A stretch of 64,000 nucleotides of DNA from Alteromonas sp. IB21 (GCF_016405965.1 NZ_JAEFCD010000015.1:48655-112654); one strand, 5' to 3'. Counted from the first letter of the stretch, positions 18,443 to 29,036 are shown. Program-made: numbers and translations. Notes: generated from the letters alone by a model not told the origin.

Positions 18443-21418
18443 TTGCGTACCTTATTGCTCACTACCTTAGCTCTCTTTGCTATGGCGAAAAAGCGTCCGT
18501 GGGAGCCGTTGCTTATTATTTTTGCTATTGTTTTGGCAAATGCAGGGCTAGTTACCGTTCTATTGATAAACGAGGGCGCCACGCAGGGTGAGCTGCTGCA
18601 AAATAAGCAAAATCTTTTAACCAATAGCCTTGTTACGCCATCTGACAAGGCGGTAAATTTCACCAAAGAGCAGTATTCGTTATTGCGAAGAAGTGGTTTT
18701 ACTCAGCTTATTGCATTTACTACACGCGATATCACGCTAACCTGTAGCAGCGAGAAAAACGAAGCTCAGGAAACCAAAAAGCATTCGACTATTACGCTGT
18801 TAGGTATAGATTCCCAGCCATTTCTGGGAAGTCGGATGCGAGGCTTTTCTGTGCCTGACATGTCTTTACTCCAAAACTCAATGTCCACTTCGCAAGCTCC
18901 ATCGAAAAATAACACACGGATATTTAGTCCAAAGCCATCGAATTCACAGCGCTCAGCCTCAGATACGTTTGATGCTTTTGCAGTAAATGGGCTTCTACAT
19001 CCTGCCACAAGTGCGAAGCTAAATTGCCATAACCATCATGTGCCGCCGCAAATAGAGTCAGCAGAAGGTAAAGAGACACAACTTTTCTGGCCCGCGAATA
19101 TAGCTACTAACGCCACCAATCTGGTTCCCCAAGATACGCTAGTGATCCCAATTGAAGATTTTTATAAAGGCAGTATTAATGTAAACGATGGGCAATTTCC
19201 ACTTGCCGGGGTTATTGCTTTAACTGCGCTTAACACGCAAGACATCAGTGATATAGAGGCGATTCTTGGTATATCCGTCTCGGTGACTACTTCAGGTGCT
19301 ACAAATGAAACAGGCTCTCTACCCGACAGCTTTCGTTTAAACCTGTGGGCGATGAGTGCACTTATGGGGGTAGTAGCGCTATTCATCGTGCTTAATGCGC
19401 TTAATTTAATGTACCGTACACGCTTACCTAACATCATTCGTTTTCGTCAGTTGGGTATATCAAGTGCAATATTAACGAGTGCTTTGTTTACAGAACTCCT
19501 TTTATACTGTCTGATAAGCATACCTATCGGAATGTTTTTAGGCTTTCAGGCCGCGACGTTGCTCTCTCCGGTAATTAGCGGTACTTTTACGTCGCTGTTT
19601 AACGCAGTGTTTGTTAACCCCGATGTTAATTTACTCTCGCTGTTTGGCCTGGCGCTATTCGTAACATTTCTCTCGCTAGCCCTGTTTGCACTCGTACCGG
19701 TAACAAAGCTTTCAAAGGCTTTGACCGTTAATCGAGTGAAGAAAACGAAAGGCGCTTCTCTCTTATTTGTTCTGACTTCAACACTGTTTACGCTCCTGTT
19801 GCTCTTCGCTGTAGAGCAGGTTGTTGCCTCAACCGCTTCTGCACTTTTCTTCGTTGCACTGCTTCTGCTATCTAGCTGTGTGCTAGTACTACTATGGCTT
19901 CCGATTATCGCAAAAGCACTAACAAGCATTATGCCGAAAAGGTGGCCGGTGTTTTATTATGTTATTGCCAATATGCATTCATTATCGGGCAAAACCCGCC
20001 TTGCAGTATGTGCTTTTTTCATCGCCCTTACAGCCAATATTGGCATGAATACCATGACGGATAGCTTCAGGAACGCAACCGAGCAGTGGTTAACCCAAAG
20101 GCTTTACGCCCCCTTCTATTTATATACCAACCAGCCACTTTCAAAGGTGAAGCTTTTATCCTCGATGACCACGACACCTCTTTTGAAAGTAGAAGGAAAA
20201 GTCATAGGCGTCGCTGGAAACGAAGGGGGCTCAATAAGCAGGGTAGATGCGCCCACAAAGATATCTATAAGTAGCTACCCTGTTCACGACACCGGCAAAA
20301 AAGCACTAGTGTTAGATTCAGTACTTAAAACAGTTTCAAGCACCGTTTCGGGCTCAATGTCAGGCTCAGTGTCAGGCTCAGTGTCAGGCTTAGCGCCGAA
20401 TTCAGAAAAAGGCACATCACCACAGAATAGGCTAGAGGGAGACAAAGCGCTTAATTCTGTGTGGCGAAAATTTGTTAACGGCGAAGGTGTTTTTATCAAT
20501 CAACAGCTTGCCTACAAGCATGACATAACGCTAGGTGATACGCTGGCTATTTCGAGTATCACATTGCGTCAGTCAGAAACATCAGACAACGCTGCGCTAA
20601 ATGCTCAAATAGCGCAGGCTGGTTCAGAGGTAAGTTCAACTGTCTTTTCAACAATGCCTAAGTGGAAAGTACTCGGTATCTATCCTGATTATGGAAATCT
20701 GAACGGTCAAGTATTGGTACCCCTGCCCTTCTTTGCCACGCAAGATGATGTCATTAAAAACGCATTGTACTCTGGCGTGATGGCAATCTACCCAACGGCA
20801 AAAACCGATAAACCTGAAGCCAAAAGCGCTGAAAAGAATAAAGAGAGGAGCGGTGATATTAGCGACGGATTATCGATGCCTCTTAATTCAAACGACGCTA
20901 AGTTTAAGGCTCAAGTAGAAAAGGTGCTGGACGCACAGCCCCAAATGCGTGGTAAATACACCTTGTATGCCAAGCAAAACTTACTCGATATCTCTATGCA
21001 AACCTTTGATAGGACTTTTGTGTTGACGGATGGCCTAAATATTACAACGCTTCTGGTTGCAGGCATTGCTTTCGCGGTTTCACTGACGGTATTAACCCTA
21101 GGCAGCGCGGCGCAGCTATCGGTACTTAGAGCCCTTGGAGTAAGCCAAATCAAAGTGAAATTTGCACTTTTTATGCAGTACATGTTGCTGTGCTTTATGT
21201 CTGCACTTCTTGCCGTACCTTTTGGTATTTATCTGGCGTATGTATTTATCAACTTAGTAAACAGATACGCGTTTAACTGGACATACCCGCTCGCCATTAA
21301 CGCACAAGTCATTGTATCTAGCGTGGGCTTGTCTCTGCTTATCGTATCACTAGTACTGCTACTTCCTTTGGGCAAGTTAAAGCCTAAAATCGACTTAAGG
21401 CAAGAGGTTCAGCTATGA
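18443..21418 (+). CDS. FtsX-like ABC permease, 991 residues with two permease modules
   Basis: The TTG at 18443 is the start, after AAGGAG. One N-terminal helix (about 17-38) is followed by a large periplasmic part, then a helix block (about 300-490), a second helix near 525, a second periplasmic part (about 555-855), and three final helices (about 862-978). That is the doubled FtsX layout seen in large export permeases. It should couple ATP hydrolysis to extraction or remodelling of an envelope substrate rather than classical import. A low-complexity SGSV repeat lies near residue 636. It overlaps the next gene by 4 bp (ATGA). Confidence 0.85.
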   Translation: MRTLLLTTLALFAMAKKRPWEPLLIIFAIVLANAGLVTVLLINEGATQGELLQNKQNLLTNSLVTPSDKAVNFTKEQYSLLRRSGFTQLIAFTTRDITLTCSSEKNEAQETKKHSTITLLGIDSQPFLGSRMRGFSVPDMSLLQNSMSTSQAPSKNNTRIFSPKPSNSQRSASDTFDAFAVNGLLHPATSAKLNCHNHHVPPQIESAEGKETQLFWPANIATNATNLVPQDTLVIPIEDFYKGSINVNDGQFPLAGVIALTALNTQDISDIEAILGISVSVTTSGATNETGSLPDSFRLNLWAMSALMGVVALFIVLNALNLMYRTRLPNIIRFRQLGISSAILTSALFTELLLYCLISIPIGMFLGFQAATLLSPVISGTFTSLFNAVFVNPDVNLLSLFGLALFVTFLSLALFALVPVTKLSKALTVNRVKKTKGASLLFVLTSTLFTLLLLFAVEQVVASTASALFFVALLLLSSCVLVLLWLPIIAKALTSIMPKRWPVFYYVIANMHSLSGKTRLAVCAFFIALTANIGMNTMTDSFRNATEQWLTQRLYAPFYLYTNQPLSKVKLLSSMTTTPLLKVEGKVIGVAGNEGGSISRVDAPTKISISSYPVHDTGKKALVLDSVLKTVSSTVSGSMSGSVSGSVSGLAPNSEKGTSPQNRLEGDKALNSVWRKFVNGEGVFINQQLAYKHDITLGDTLAISSITLRQSETSDNAALNAQIAQAGSEVSSTVFSTMPKWKVLGIYPDYGNLNGQVLVPLPFFATQDDVIKNALYSGVMAIYPTAKTDKPEAKSAEKNKERSGDISDGLSMPLNSNDAKFKAQVEKVLDAQPQMRGKYTLYAKQNLLDISMQTFDRTFVLTDGLNITTLLVAGIAFAVSLTVLTLGSAAQLSVLRALGVSQIKVKFALFMQYMLLCFMSALLAVPFGIYLAYVFINLVNRYAFNWTYPLAINAQVIVSSVGLSLLIVSLVLLLPLGKLKPKIDLRQEVQL
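20351..20398 (+). repeat. 12-bp tandem repeat inside the permease gene
   Basis: There are four tandem 12-bp units, GGCTCAATGTCA, GGCTCAGTGTCA twice, then a degenerate GGCTTAGCGCCG. They keep the frame and encode Ser-Gly-Ser-Val type linker steps in a periplasmic loop. Copy number could vary between strains without frame loss. Confidence 0.85.
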
Positions 21419-22905
21419 CGCTAAATCATGCTAAAAAGCTGTCATTACAACTGTTAAACCACTATCTAAAACAATGGAAAAAGTTACTGATAAGCCTGTT
21501 AGATAAAGAGGAAAAACAGATAAAATCTTCAGCATTGCCTGGAATTATCGCTGCGTGCTGTATATTAGCGGCTTGCAGCGATCCCGCCGATGGAACGATG
21601 AAAAATGAAACCGGTGGCAAAAATACCTCTTATAGCGAAGCTAACGTCAGTACAGCTGATAACAATGTAAAGAAACCCACCAGAAAAACCAATGGAGTGA
21701 ATAATACCCCCAACCGCTTCTTTGGAGACATGGAAACTAGCGCTCGGTTTACCTCTGTAGAGCGCAATACGCCCTTAACATTGCCTTCTGATCACAAAAG
21801 CCATCCTGATTTTCAGCTTGAGTGGTGGTATTTAACCTTCGTACTGGAAAACGAAACTGGCGATGAAATCGGCCTTCAATATACCCTCTTCCGTTTTAAT
21901 ACCAGTGACGATGCTCATAACGATGCCACAAGTAGTAGCTGGTCAAACGGGCAGCAATGGATGGGACATGCATCACTTCATACCGCAAACGCTCATTACT
22001 TCGAAGAACGCTTCGCTTCTGGCGGCGTGGGCAACGCTTATGTTCGCTCACAACCATTCAGTGCAGCCATAGACGATTGGGTGTGGGAAAGCTCAACGAA
22101 AGATATAGGTGACAACAACGAACGTGAGAGCATGTTCCCCTCCACACTGTCTTTTGCATTTGGACAATCTAAGCAAGCAATGTCTGACATTCCTGAAAAA
22201 GAAAACCAAAAGGCATCATCACCTGCTGCAGTAACCAGCGCTCACAAGCTCAACGACAATGCCGTAGATGTCTCGTTAACCCTAACCACTTCAGGCCCTT
22301 TTATTAAGCATGGTGAAGAAGGCTATAGCAAAAAGACCCAAGACGGGCGTCTGCGCTCGTACTATTACAGTCAGCCTTTTATTCAGGCCGAGGGCATTAT
22401 TGATGTTGACGGGAACGCGATAAACGTAAAAGGCAACGGTTGGTTCGACCATGAGTGGACAAGCCATCTAGCCAATAATCAAGCCATGGGATGGGATTGG
22501 TTTTCGCTTCATTTAAACGATGGCAGTAAGTTAATGGCTTTTCGCATGCACGCCGCTAAACAGAACGAAAGAGTAAGTAAGGATTACGACAAGCATGACG
22601 AAAACCACGTAAACGAAGTTTATACAACCGCCAGCTATATGAATGAGAACGGACGTAAAGAGACCTTGAGCCAAAATGACATTTCTATCTCGCCATTAAA
22701 TAATGAAACGATACACCGCTCAAATCGCCGCCACATTGTTCCCTCTCATTGGCAAATAAAGATCCCTTCAAAGGATATCGACGTGACTGTCTCTACGTTT
22801 AAAAAAGATCAATGGAACGACAGTGTTTTCCCCTACTACGAAGGGCGCGTGGAGGTACAGGGAAGCCACTCTGGGAGCGGCTTTATGGAGTTGACAGGCT
22901 ATTAA
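21415..22905 (+). CDS. AttH/CrtC-like lipocalin-fold lipoprotein
   Basis: The family (AttH, hydroxyneurosporene-synthase-like) has a tandem lipocalin-like fold and often lies beside FtsX-type permeases. Seen: lipobox LAAC with C54, then a linker rich in N and T, the [17 protein letters not shown] motif near residue 130, the MGHASLHT motif, and [13 protein letters not shown] near 350. The N-terminus is about 30 residues longer than a normal lipoprotein signal; no better start was seen. The ATGA overlap with the permease shows tight co-expression. I infer an outer-membrane-facing carrier or tip of the same transport system; the cargo is unknown. Confidence 0.8.
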   Translation: MTLNHAKKLSLQLLNHYLKQWKKLLISLLDKEEKQIKSSALPGIIAACCILAACSDPADGTMKNETGGKNTSYSEANVSTADNNVKKPTRKTNGVNNTPNRFFGDMETSARFTSVERNTPLTLPSDHKSHPDFQLEWWYLTFVLENETGDEIGLQYTLFRFNTSDDAHNDATSSSWSNGQQWMGHASLHTANAHYFEERFASGGVGNAYVRSQPFSAAIDDWVWESSTKDIGDNNERESMFPSTLSFAFGQSKQAMSDIPEKENQKASSPAAVTSAHKLNDNAVDVSLTLTTSGPFIKHGEEGYSKKTQDGRLRSYYYSQPFIQAEGIIDVDGNAINVKGNGWFDHEWTSHLANNQAMGWDWFSLHLNDGSKLMAFRMHAAKQNERVSKDYDKHDENHVNEVYTTASYMNENGRKETLSQNDISISPLNNETIHRSNRRHIVPSHWQIKIPSKDIDVTVSTFKKDQWNDSVFPYYEGRVEVQGSHSGSGFMELTGY

Positions 22906-23822
22906 TAAATAGACCAGTTTATGCGTTCACTCAGCGAGGTTAGTGCGGCAACGCCTAGTTGGGAGTTACCTACACTGTTAAGCGCTGGTGAAAATACGCA
23001 AATTGAGAAACGTCCAGGTACGACAGCAACAATACCACCGCCTACCCCGCTTTTACCTGGCAGCCCCACTTTGAACGCGAAACTACCGGCTTCGTCGTAC
23101 ATGCCGCTGGTTGCTAACAGGGCATTCACCTGTTTAGTTTGATAAGGCGTAAGCACTTGTTCGTTGGCGCAAGTAGAAAAACCGGCGTTAGCAAGAAAAC
23201 TGGTAGAACGCGCCAAATCTTCACAACTCATTTCCAGCGCGCAGTTGTGAAAGTAGTTTCTAAGCACATCTTCCACCTCATTTTCAAAGTTACCGTAGGC
23301 TTTCATCAAATAAGCCATTGCCGCGTTGCGAGAGCGATGCTCAAATTCAGATTCTGCCACTACTTTATTAACAACAATCTCACCGTTACAACTTAAGCGC
23401 CTTACAAAATCTCGCATGGCAATAAAAGGGGAAGCAAAACGGGACTGCACCATATCGCTAACCACCAGCGCACCGGCGTTGATGAAAGGATTACGTGGAA
23501 TACCGTTTTCGTATTCCAGCTGCACTAACGAGTTAAACGGCAGACCCGAGGGCTCGCATCCCACGCGGTCCCACATGGTATCTCCATAGTGATTAATAGC
23601 TAACACTAAGTTGAAAACCTTCGAGATACTTTGAATAGAAAAAGGAACGCTGGCGTCGCCGATTGACGTAATTCGCCCTTGGGTGTCACAAATTGATATA
23701 CCAAATTGTCGTGGGTTTACCGTCGCCAGAGCTGGAATGTAGTCAGCAACCTTGCCCATTCCCAACATAGGTTCAACTTCTTCAAAGATATCTTGAAGTA
23801 ACGACAGCATTTCGTTTTCCAT
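22902..23822 (-). CDS. glsA: Glutaminase
   Basis: It hydrolyses L-glutamine to glutamate and ammonia. The 306 residues show the serine-hydrolase-like S65-x-x-K68 motif in [10 protein letters not shown], then [10 protein letters not shown] near 116-125, and a C-terminal [15 protein letters not shown] near 258-272, all typical of the GlsA/YbaS/YneH group, and the length is normal. The ATG at 23822 ([10 protein letters not shown]) is the start. Its 3' end overlaps the convergent AttH-like gene by 4 bp. Confidence 0.94.
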   Translation of the reverse strand: MENEMLSLLQDIFEEVEPMLGMGKVADYIPALATVNPRQFGISICDTQGRITSIGDASVPFSIQSISKVFNLVLAINHYGDTMWDRVGCEPSGLPFNSLVQLEYENGIPRNPFINAGALVVSDMVQSRFASPFIAMRDFVRRLSCNGEIVVNKVVAESEFEHRSRNAAMAYLMKAYGNFENEVEDVLRNYFHNCALEMSCEDLARSTSFLANAGFSTCANEQVLTPYQTKQVNALLATSGMYDEAGSFAFKVGLPGKSGVGGGIVAVVPGRFSICVFSPALNSVGNSQLGVAALTSLSERINWSIY

Positions 23823-23853
23823 TCTCTGTTATAGCCTCATTTTTTGCTGATAA

Positions 23854-23891
23854 AAATAAAGCGCCTGTTATATAACGCCGGCGCTTTATTT
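23854..23891 (-). terminator. Terminator of phoA
   Basis: A perfect 12-bp stem AAATAAAGCGCC/GGCGCTTTATTT (23854-23865, 23880-23891) with a 14-nt loop lies just downstream of the phoA stop, between phoA and glsA. The A/T-rich flanks allow termination on the minus strand. Confidence 0.8.
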
Positions 23892-23932
23892 ATTAAATGG
23901 TAAATCTCAAATCAAAGAAATTACCGCACTAA

Positions 23933-25393
23933 CTAGTTGCAGTGCCAGTCCTCTTTAAAATTACACTGTTCGTCTTCATCAGACGTAAGCTCTATATTAG
24001 TAGATACTTTCTTCGCTTGCGGCGCGATCTGTACTGGCTGTTTTTTATCAATAAAACTGAAGATTTTCTTCGCAATATCCGTATTGTCAATTTGCCCCAT
24101 GAAAGACTGATAGCCCGCACCGAAAGCAAAAACTTCAACATCTACCCCAGTATGGCCACCAGTTGTCCAACCTGTGTTAGTTTTTGTATCTAGAAAGGTC
24201 TTCACCGCCATGAAGCGTGTCTTATCATCCTGGTTCGATACGCTATCAAGGGTGGCAAGCTCTTCCTCACTTAAAGAAAGACCTAGCTTTTTCGCAACAA
24301 ACTCGCCGGGGTTTTCTTCGTTCGCCATTTCAAGTGCAATAGTCATTACCGATGCAGACATCGATTTCAAATGCTCTGGGCTCCAGCGGTAGTCGCCATT
24401 AGCGCCAATCGTTAAACCGCCAGTACTGTGATCAGCAGTTAACACGACCAAGGTGTCTGGATTAGTTTTAACGTAATCCCGCAGGTACTCCATGGTTAGC
24501 GCTAAGTCGTGCATTTCAGCCATAGCAGAAGCGATGTCATTTGAATGACCAGCCCAGTCTACCTGACTTGCTTCAACTAAAAGAAAATACCCGTTATCGT
24601 TTTCTAAGTGCTTGATGGCATTTTGCGTTAAGTATTCAAGGCGATTTTTACGCTTATCATCAAGTACTGCAGGCAGCGCTACAGGTGCAAATAAGCCCAA
24701 GACGTTACTGCCAGCCGGTACTGATGCAAGGCGGTTGTATGATTCAGCATATTCGTAGCCCGCATCAATAAACTGGGCCAAAATGTCTCTGTCTTCACGT
24801 TCAAAGTATGAAGTACCGCCACCCAGCATTACATCGGCAACGAACTTTCCATCAGCGCGAACATCGAAAAAATCTTCCGCAATTTCGTTATAGTTCTTGC
24901 GGCTTTCATTGTGCGCAATATAAGAAGCAGGCGTCGCATGAACAATTTGAGATGTCACCGCTAAACCAGTGCGCATGCCTTTACTTTTCGCGTGATACAT
25001 CACTGAGTTCACTGGCTGTTTATTTACGTCAACGCCAATTGCACCATTGTATGACTTAACGCCAGTAGCCAATGCGGTTGCCGCTGCCGCCGAATCTGTT
25101 ACATAGCCAGAAATCTGAGCAGGATAAGTCGATGCATTGCCAACCAAAATATCGTCAAATACAACGGGTTCTATCTGAGGTGTTGAAGGGTCATCAACAT
25201 AATTACGGTATGCGGTTGTATAGGCAGGCCCCATGCCGTCTGCAACAACCATAATAATATTTTTCGGTACAGATTGTAGCTGAACACGATTGGCGTTTGC
25301 AGGCTGGTTTGCAGATTCAGTAATACCACAACCCGCTAGAATGGCGATTGACGCACAGCTTAAAACGGATGTGCGAACAAATTGTTTAATCAT
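23933..25393 (-). CDS. phoA: Alkaline phosphatase lipoprotein
   Basis: It removes phosphate from organic monoesters outside the cytoplasm. The 486 residues begin with a signal that ends in a lipobox (ILAGC, C22), so it is predicted to be lipid-anchored, unlike E. coli PhoA. Seen: the metal site VVADGMG (D52), the phosphorylated serine S101 in VTDSAAAATALATG, ADHSTGG near 320, and TGGHTGVDV near 412. Tail residues C479 and C485 may form a disulfide. No clear PhoB box was found upstream on reading; a 24-bp palindrome lies about 195 bp upstream. Confidence 0.92.
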   Translation of the reverse strand: MIKQFVRTSVLSCASIAILAGCGITESANQPANANRVQLQSVPKNIIMVVADGMGPAYTTAYRNYVDDPSTPQIEPVVFDDILVGNASTYPAQISGYVTDSAAAATALATGVKSYNGAIGVDVNKQPVNSVMYHAKSKGMRTGLAVTSQIVHATPASYIAHNESRKNYNEIAEDFFDVRADGKFVADVMLGGGTSYFEREDRDILAQFIDAGYEYAESYNRLASVPAGSNVLGLFAPVALPAVLDDKRKNRLEYLTQNAIKHLENDNGYFLLVEASQVDWAGHSNDIASAMAEMHDLALTMEYLRDYVKTNPDTLVVLTADHSTGGLTIGANGDYRWSPEHLKSMSASVMTIALEMANEENPGEFVAKKLGLSLSEEELATLDSVSNQDDKTRFMAVKTFLDTKTNTGWTTGGHTGVDVEVFAFGAGYQSFMGQIDNTDIAKKIFSFIDKKQPVQIAPQAKKVSTNIELTSDEDEQCNFKEDWHCN

Positions 25394-25587
25394 TTAAACT
25401 TCCCTGAGTAAGTTAAAGTATCTAACAACGCTTTTAATCAGATGCAGATACGAAAAATTGGTGCTATCGCTTTTATTCGCTGATGCGCGTTAAAGTTTTT
25501 GCAGCGATAAGAGATATTAGTGTAATGCAGGCAAGCGAGATGCTCAAAGCTTTTGGATAAAATTACTACACGACAAGCTCTGCGCTA

Positions 25588-25611
25588 CAAGATGACCATA
25601 TGGTCATCTTG
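25588..25611. promoter_or_regulatory. Perfect 24-bp palindrome between phoA and cheV
   Basis: The half-site CAAGATGACCAT is followed directly by its exact reverse complement, with no loop, at 25588-25611. There is no T-run on the minus side, so it is a poor terminator for cheV. A dimeric repressor or activator site for the phoA promoter is the more likely reading. The binding protein is unknown. Confidence 0.6.
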
Positions 25612-25639
25612 CAAGTCTAGCGTTGAAAAGGGGAAAAAG

Positions 25640-26602
25640 TTACTTATCGTTGGTAGCGCCTAGATATTCGCGCATGCGCTGCTGTGCAACGTCGACAAGC
25701 ATATCCGGCTGGAATTTTGAAATGAATCGATTGCATCCCACCTTTTCTACCATCGCATCATTAAAGCTGCCGCTAAGGGATGTATTAAGGGCAATAAACA
25801 AATCACTCATTCTCGGATCGCCGCGCACTTCCGATGTCAGTCTATATCCGTCCATCTCTGGCATTTCAGCGTCGGTAAACATGAGTAATATCTCATCAGT
25901 AGGATTTTTGCCTTCATCAGCCCATTTCTTCAGTAACGAAAGCGCTTCAGCCCCGTTCTTACGCTCAATAATGGAAATACCTAGCTGCTCAAGCGTATCC
26001 CTAATTTGTTTCCTTGCCGTGCTGGAGTCATCCACTATAAGCACTTTCTTGCCCACGAAGTGATTCACTATTTCTTTGTCCAGCACTTCCTCGGAGATAG
26101 ATGTGTCGTAATCAATGATTTCAGCCAGTACTTTTTCGACGTCAATGATCTCTACTAGCTCTTGTTTACCCTCAACATTCACCTGAGTTATGGCGGTTAA
26201 ATAGTTTGACTTTCCAATTGCAGAGGGCGGCGGCTGGATAGAGCCCCAAGAGGTGTTAACAATGTTTTTAACGTTACCAATAATGAAACCCTGAACACTT
26301 CTATTGTATTCCGTAATGATAACGTTCTTTGCCGTTTCTTCTGTGGATGTGCCTCGCATCTTGATTGCTTGGCGTAAATCGATGATAGGAATTGAACTAC
26401 CACGGTAGTTCATCACGCCCTTAAGATTATGGTGAGAACCTGGCATGATATTGAGCTTTGGGACATTAATGACTTCTTTAATCTTGAAGACGTTCATAGC
26501 AAAAATATGACGCGTTCCAAGCTGAAACATTAAAAGTTCCAGCCTGTTTTCTCCAACGAGCTTAGTTCTTTGATCAACTGACGACAGTACACTGCTACTC
26601 AT
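25640..26602 (-). CDS. cheV: Chemotaxis coupling protein CheV (CheW-REC)
   Basis: CheV links chemoreceptors to the CheA kinase and tunes it by phosphorylation of its receiver domain. The 320 residues have a CheW-like domain (about 15-165, with NRLELLMFQLG and YRGSSIPIIDLRQAI) and a C-terminal receiver domain (about 188-315). In the latter are the acidic pair in VLIVDDSS, the phospho-acceptor aspartate in MFTDAEMPEMDG, and the conserved lysine in FISKFQPD. The ATG at 26602 is preferred over a GTG three codons earlier. It is a single gene, away from any chemotaxis cluster. Confidence 0.93.
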   Translation of the reverse strand: MSSSVLSSVDQRTKLVGENRLELLMFQLGTRHIFAMNVFKIKEVINVPKLNIMPGSHHNLKGVMNYRGSSIPIIDLRQAIKMRGTSTEETAKNVIITEYNRSVQGFIIGNVKNIVNTSWGSIQPPPSAIGKSNYLTAITQVNVEGKQELVEIIDVEKVLAEIIDYDTSISEEVLDKEIVNHFVGKKVLIVDDSSTARKQIRDTLEQLGISIIERKNGAEALSLLKKWADEGKNPTDEILLMFTDAEMPEMDGYRLTSEVRGDPRMSDLFIALNTSLSGSFNDAMVEKVGCNRFISKFQPDMLVDVAQQRMREYLGATNDK

Positions 26603-27157
26603 AAAACCCACTTTTTATCTTAATATCAATTAGCTAGCCAAAATATTGCAGACATGTCACCGCTAAATTTGCTCACCGAGAATGTACCCTGCCTACTCAC
26701 ACAAAGCCATTACCCTTTTAGCTAATAGACTGATTAAATAACCGACAGCAACTACTGCTTATACCAACTACTGCTTACTGCACCTAGCATTACACCTGCT
26801 ATTACATCCACACTATAGGCACATATCTGTCTCTTTGTATGGACCTATTTGAGGGGGGCACGTCGTATCACCCAGCCGTTTTCACGTCACCATGCCTTTA
26901 CACTGGAAGCTTAGGGAGCAGCAACAACACATTCTGCGTTATGTCTTCATACACTCTGTGATCTCACTATATTAGCAAAAGTGTCCGAGATACTATTTAC
27001 GCCCGCCAAACATTCACAAAATAAATGACCGCAATGCAAAATATATATTTCTCTTATTCCAATTCCGGCACTAGGATGAAATGGAATCAACGGGAACGCC
27101 CTACAGCGTAAACATAAACAACGTTAAGTATTTTAATTATAGTCGGGAGAGACGCTC
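26603..27157. other. cheV-aceA divergent intergenic region
   Basis: This 555-bp gap holds the promoters of cheV and aceA. Short near-repeats occur (ACTACTGCTTA twice near 26750-26776; TTACACCTGCTATTACATCC nearby). I found no consensus promoter that stands out, no RNA gene and no supported reading frame. The aceA ribosome-binding site GGGAGAG lies at about 27146. Confidence 0.5.
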
Positions 27158-28753
27158 ATGTCGCAATATCAACAAGACATTGATAACTTCGCCACATTAA
27201 AGGCAGCACAAAACGGAACTTGGGAAGGCATTAATCCAGAGTTCGCTGCACGCATGAAGGTTCAAAACCGTTTCAAAACAGGTTTAGACATTGCTCGTTA
27301 CACAGCAAGCATCATGCGCAAAGACATGGCTGAATATGACGCAGATTCGTCTCAGTACACACAGTCATTAGGCTGCTGGCATGGTTTCGTAGGCCAACAA
27401 AAAATGCTTTCAGTTAAAAAGCATCAAGGCACTACAAGTAAAAGCTACCTTTACCTTTCAGGCTGGATGGTAGCAGCACTTCGCTCTGAGTTTGGTCCTC
27501 TTCCTGACCAATCAATGCACGAGAAAACGTCAGTTTCTGCACTTATTGAAGAGCTTTACACTTTCCTTCGCCAAGCAGATGCACGTGAATTGGGCGACCT
27601 TTTCCACAAACTAGACGACGCAAAGAAAAATGGCGGTGATGTAGCGGCTATCCAAGCTGAAATCGACAACTACGAAACTCATGTAGTACCAATTATTGCA
27701 GACATCGACGCAGGTTTCGGTAACGAAGAAGCAACGTATTTACTTGCAAAGCAAATGATTGAAGCTGGCGCGTGCTGTATCCAAATCGAAAACCAGGTAT
27801 CTGATGCGAAGCAATGTGGTCACCAAGACGGTAAAGTTACGGTTCCACATGAAGACTTCCTAGCAAAAATCAATGCGGTTCGCTATGCATTCCTAGAACT
27901 AGGTGTTGATGAAGGTGTGATTGTTGCACGTACTGACTCTTTAGGTGCTGGTCTTACGCAGAAAATTCCTGTGTCTACCTCTGAAGGTGACCTAGCTGCC
28001 CAGTATAACGCATTCCTTAAAACAACTGATGTTGCGGGTGTAGAAGACCTAACTGAAGGCGACTTAGTGCTTAAGCAAGGTGGTAAGCTTGTTAAGCCAG
28101 AGCGCTTACCAAACGGTTTATTCCGCTTTAAAGACAACACAGGTTTTGACCGTGTAGTACTTGACTGCGTAACGTCACTTAAGCACGGTGCTGACCTACT
28201 GTGGATTGAGACTGAAAAGCCTCACGTTGGTCAAATCGCAGAAATGGTTAACGCTATTCGCGAACAAGTTCCAAACGCTAAGCTGGTATACAACAACTCT
28301 CCATCGTTCAACTGGACGCTTAACTTCCGTCAGCAAGTATTTGACGCATGGACAGAAGCAGGCAAAGACGTGTCTGGTTATGACCGCGCGAAACTTATGT
28401 CTGCTGACTACGATGACAGCGAACTTGCAGCAGAAGCTGATGAGAAGATTCAGAGCTTCCAAGCTGATGCGGCACGTGAAGCAGGTATTTTCCACCACCT
28501 TATCACGCTACCTACTTACCACACTGCAGCACTGTCTACTGACAACCTTGCAAAAGGTTACTTTGGTGAAGAAGGCATGCTTGCTTATGTACGCGGTGTT
28601 CAGCGTCAAGAAATTCGTCAAGGTCTAGCATGCGTTAAGCACCAAGCGATGGCAGGTTCTGACCTAGGTGATACACACAAAGAGTACTTCTCTGGTGAAG
28701 GTGCACTGAAAGCATCTGGTGAAGACAACACCATGAACCAGTTCGACGTATAA
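27158..28753 (+). CDS. aceA: Isocitrate lyase, long form
   Basis: It splits isocitrate to glyoxylate and succinate, the first step of the glyoxylate shunt. The 531 residues are the long type known from Pseudomonas and marine gammaproteobacteria (E. coli AceA is 434). Seen: ADIDAGFGNEEATYLLAKQMIEAGA near 180-205, the catalytic cysteine in DAKQCGHQDGK (about residue 217), and ARTDSLGAGL near 255. The KKCGH motif of most family members reads KQCGH here, as in long-form enzymes I recall. It is followed by a strong terminator. Confidence 0.95.
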   Translation: MSQYQQDIDNFATLKAAQNGTWEGINPEFAARMKVQNRFKTGLDIARYTASIMRKDMAEYDADSSQYTQSLGCWHGFVGQQKMLSVKKHQGTTSKSYLYLSGWMVAALRSEFGPLPDQSMHEKTSVSALIEELYTFLRQADARELGDLFHKLDDAKKNGGDVAAIQAEIDNYETHVVPIIADIDAGFGNEEATYLLAKQMIEAGACCIQIENQVSDAKQCGHQDGKVTVPHEDFLAKINAVRYAFLELGVDEGVIVARTDSLGAGLTQKIPVSTSEGDLAAQYNAFLKTTDVAGVEDLTEGDLVLKQGGKLVKPERLPNGLFRFKDNTGFDRVVLDCVTSLKHGADLLWIETEKPHVGQIAEMVNAIREQVPNAKLVYNNSPSFNWTLNFRQQVFDAWTEAGKDVSGYDRAKLMSADYDDSELAAEADEKIQSFQADAAREAGIFHHLITLPTYHTAALSTDNLAKGYFGEEGMLAYVRGVQRQEIRQGLACVKHQAMAGSDLGDTHKEYFSGEGALKASGEDNTMNQFDV

Positions 28754-28800
28754 CGCGAACTAGCAATGAGTTAAACGGAAAGTATCCCAACCTTTCCTAC

Positions 28801-28826
28801 AGGGCACCTTCGGGTGCCCTTTTTTA
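28801..28826 (+). terminator. Intrinsic terminator of aceA
   Basis: The 8-bp stem AGGGCACC/GGTGCCCT with loop TTCG is followed by six T. It ends the aceA message 48 bp after the stop. Confidence 0.95.
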
Positions 28827-29036
28827 TACCTTCCATTTATTTCATTTATGCCTTAAACAAAAAATAAAGAAAACTATCTTTTTTTTGATTTCATCAAAAA
28901 ACCAATATACTCAATAAAAACCAATAACTTAAAGAGATAAAAATTATCAATTTAAGACTAAACGCTTATCTGACATTGAAATAAAAAAGCTTTATAATAG
29001 CTGCGTTTAATTCGGTTTAAGAAGAGCATTAGAATA

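Noticed and set aside
25588..25611. Palindrome read as a cheV terminator
   Set aside because: It has no loop and no T-run on the minus strand.
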